Origin: Metaruminococcus_A sp964607135
GTDB lineage: Bacteria; Bacillota; Clostridia; Oscillospirales; Ruminococcaceae
Direction of reading: 5' to 3'
Assembly (NCBI GenBank): GCA_964607135.1
Contig: CAZSIV010000021.1
Location: 1-41,102 of the forward strand
Length of the DNA: 41,102 nt
Shown here: positions 40,845 to 41,102 of the stretch, one piece after another
How the letters are laid out: every line of letters begins with the position of its first letter
How positions within the stretch are numbered: position 1 is the first letter of the stretch
The notes under the pieces: model-generated
The model's input: the letters and a program-made list of their open reading frames with translations, nothing else
Databases searched by the model: none
Told to the model about the DNA's origin: nothing
Translations under genes and position numbers: made by a program

Positions 40845-41102
40845 ACAGTACCTCCTGTAGATAAGGAAATTTATTAAATTTTTCGGTGTATTTGAAGGAC
40901 AGGCTGCCGATTATGGACGATCGTATCGGTGGATTAGGCGATCATGCTTCTCCGCCTGCGTTCACGGCGCGAGCGGGTCGCCTCAGCTATAAGCCGTAAA
41001 ATGTATAATAAACGCTTTGTTGCTATTATTACGAGCCGCAGACGAGTAACAATGTTCTCGGGTACCCGTTCGAAATCTTTGATTTCGCTAACGGGTGAGG
41101 TT
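40845..41102. other. Region upstream of malQ with repeat locus C
   Basis: About 130 bases of leader without clear promoter, then repeat-related sequence to the window edge. No gene is seen. Confidence 0.6.
40998..41102 (+). repeat. Modular hairpin repeat, unit C1 (cut by window end)
   Basis: An ATGTATAATA block (41000-41009) and GAGTAACAATGTTCT border precede the shared CCCGTTCGAAATC-TTT-GATTTCG...AACGGG palindrome and the border GTGAGGTT, where the window ends. The core matches A2 and B2. Confidence 0.88.

Overview
The window looks like chromosomal DNA of a fairly GC-rich, endospore-forming Clostridia member, probably Oscillospiraceae/Ruminococcaceae-like. This is inferred from the spore genes yabP and yabQ, the clostridial recJ-relA-dtd-MBL-hemZ order, a hup gene between mazG and the S4-domain gene, AGGAGG-type ribosome sites and a high-GC coding style. 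The first 1.7 kb is visibly more AT-rich and carries the 3' end of a tyrosine-recombinase integrase, so the window opens at the edge of an integrative element.

Layout. 1-1.7 kb: integrase C-terminus, tandem 9-bp repeats that resemble integrase arm sites, and a nitroreductase-like gene bounded by a 14-bp direct repeat. 1.9-2.6 kb: CPBP membrane protease. 2.7-11.2 kb: a tightly packed same-strand run of a 701-aa TPR protein, an RtcB-type RNA ligase, an unknown 253-aa protein, a SUFU protein, a DUF4261 protein, a three-part SUFU/unknown/DUF4253 protein and a DUF3784 membrane protein. SUFU-type proteins are known immunity proteins of polymorphic toxin systems, so this reads as a polyimmunity-like locus with an embedded RNA-repair ligase. 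It is the most unusual system in the window. 11.5-21.5 kb: a membrane-anchored unknown, then recJ, relA/spoT, dtd, an MBL hydrolase, hemZ, a nucleoside kinase, a zinc-ribbon protein and purine nucleoside phosphorylase. 21.6-27 kb: the conserved sporulation/division block (SpoVB/YabM-like flippase, mazG, hup, rqcP, yabP, yabQ, divIC, S1 protein), as in Bacillus yabM-yabR but with hup inserted.

27-31 kb is a minus-strand stretch of small genes (TIGR04076, VOC, zinc-ribbon membrane protein, membrane protein, two related short helical proteins, a GNAT acetyltransferase, an unknown) and a tRNA-Asp/tRNA-Thr pair with a consensus promoter. 31.3-33.4 kb (+): an exported IseA-like protein, a cytidylate-kinase-like protein and a DUF1349 protein. 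33.5-40.9 kb (-): nadA, typA/bipA, an ECF sigma factor with an overlapping membrane-anchored partner, a TIGR02206/YwaF membrane protein and malQ.

A second notable signal is a modular hairpin-repeat family at three intergenic loci (after hup, upstream of typA, upstream of malQ). It has constant borders, exchangeable palindromic cores, the same orientation relative to the adjacent genes, and in several copies a border that carries an extended -10 box. At hup the repeat border coincides with the stop codon.
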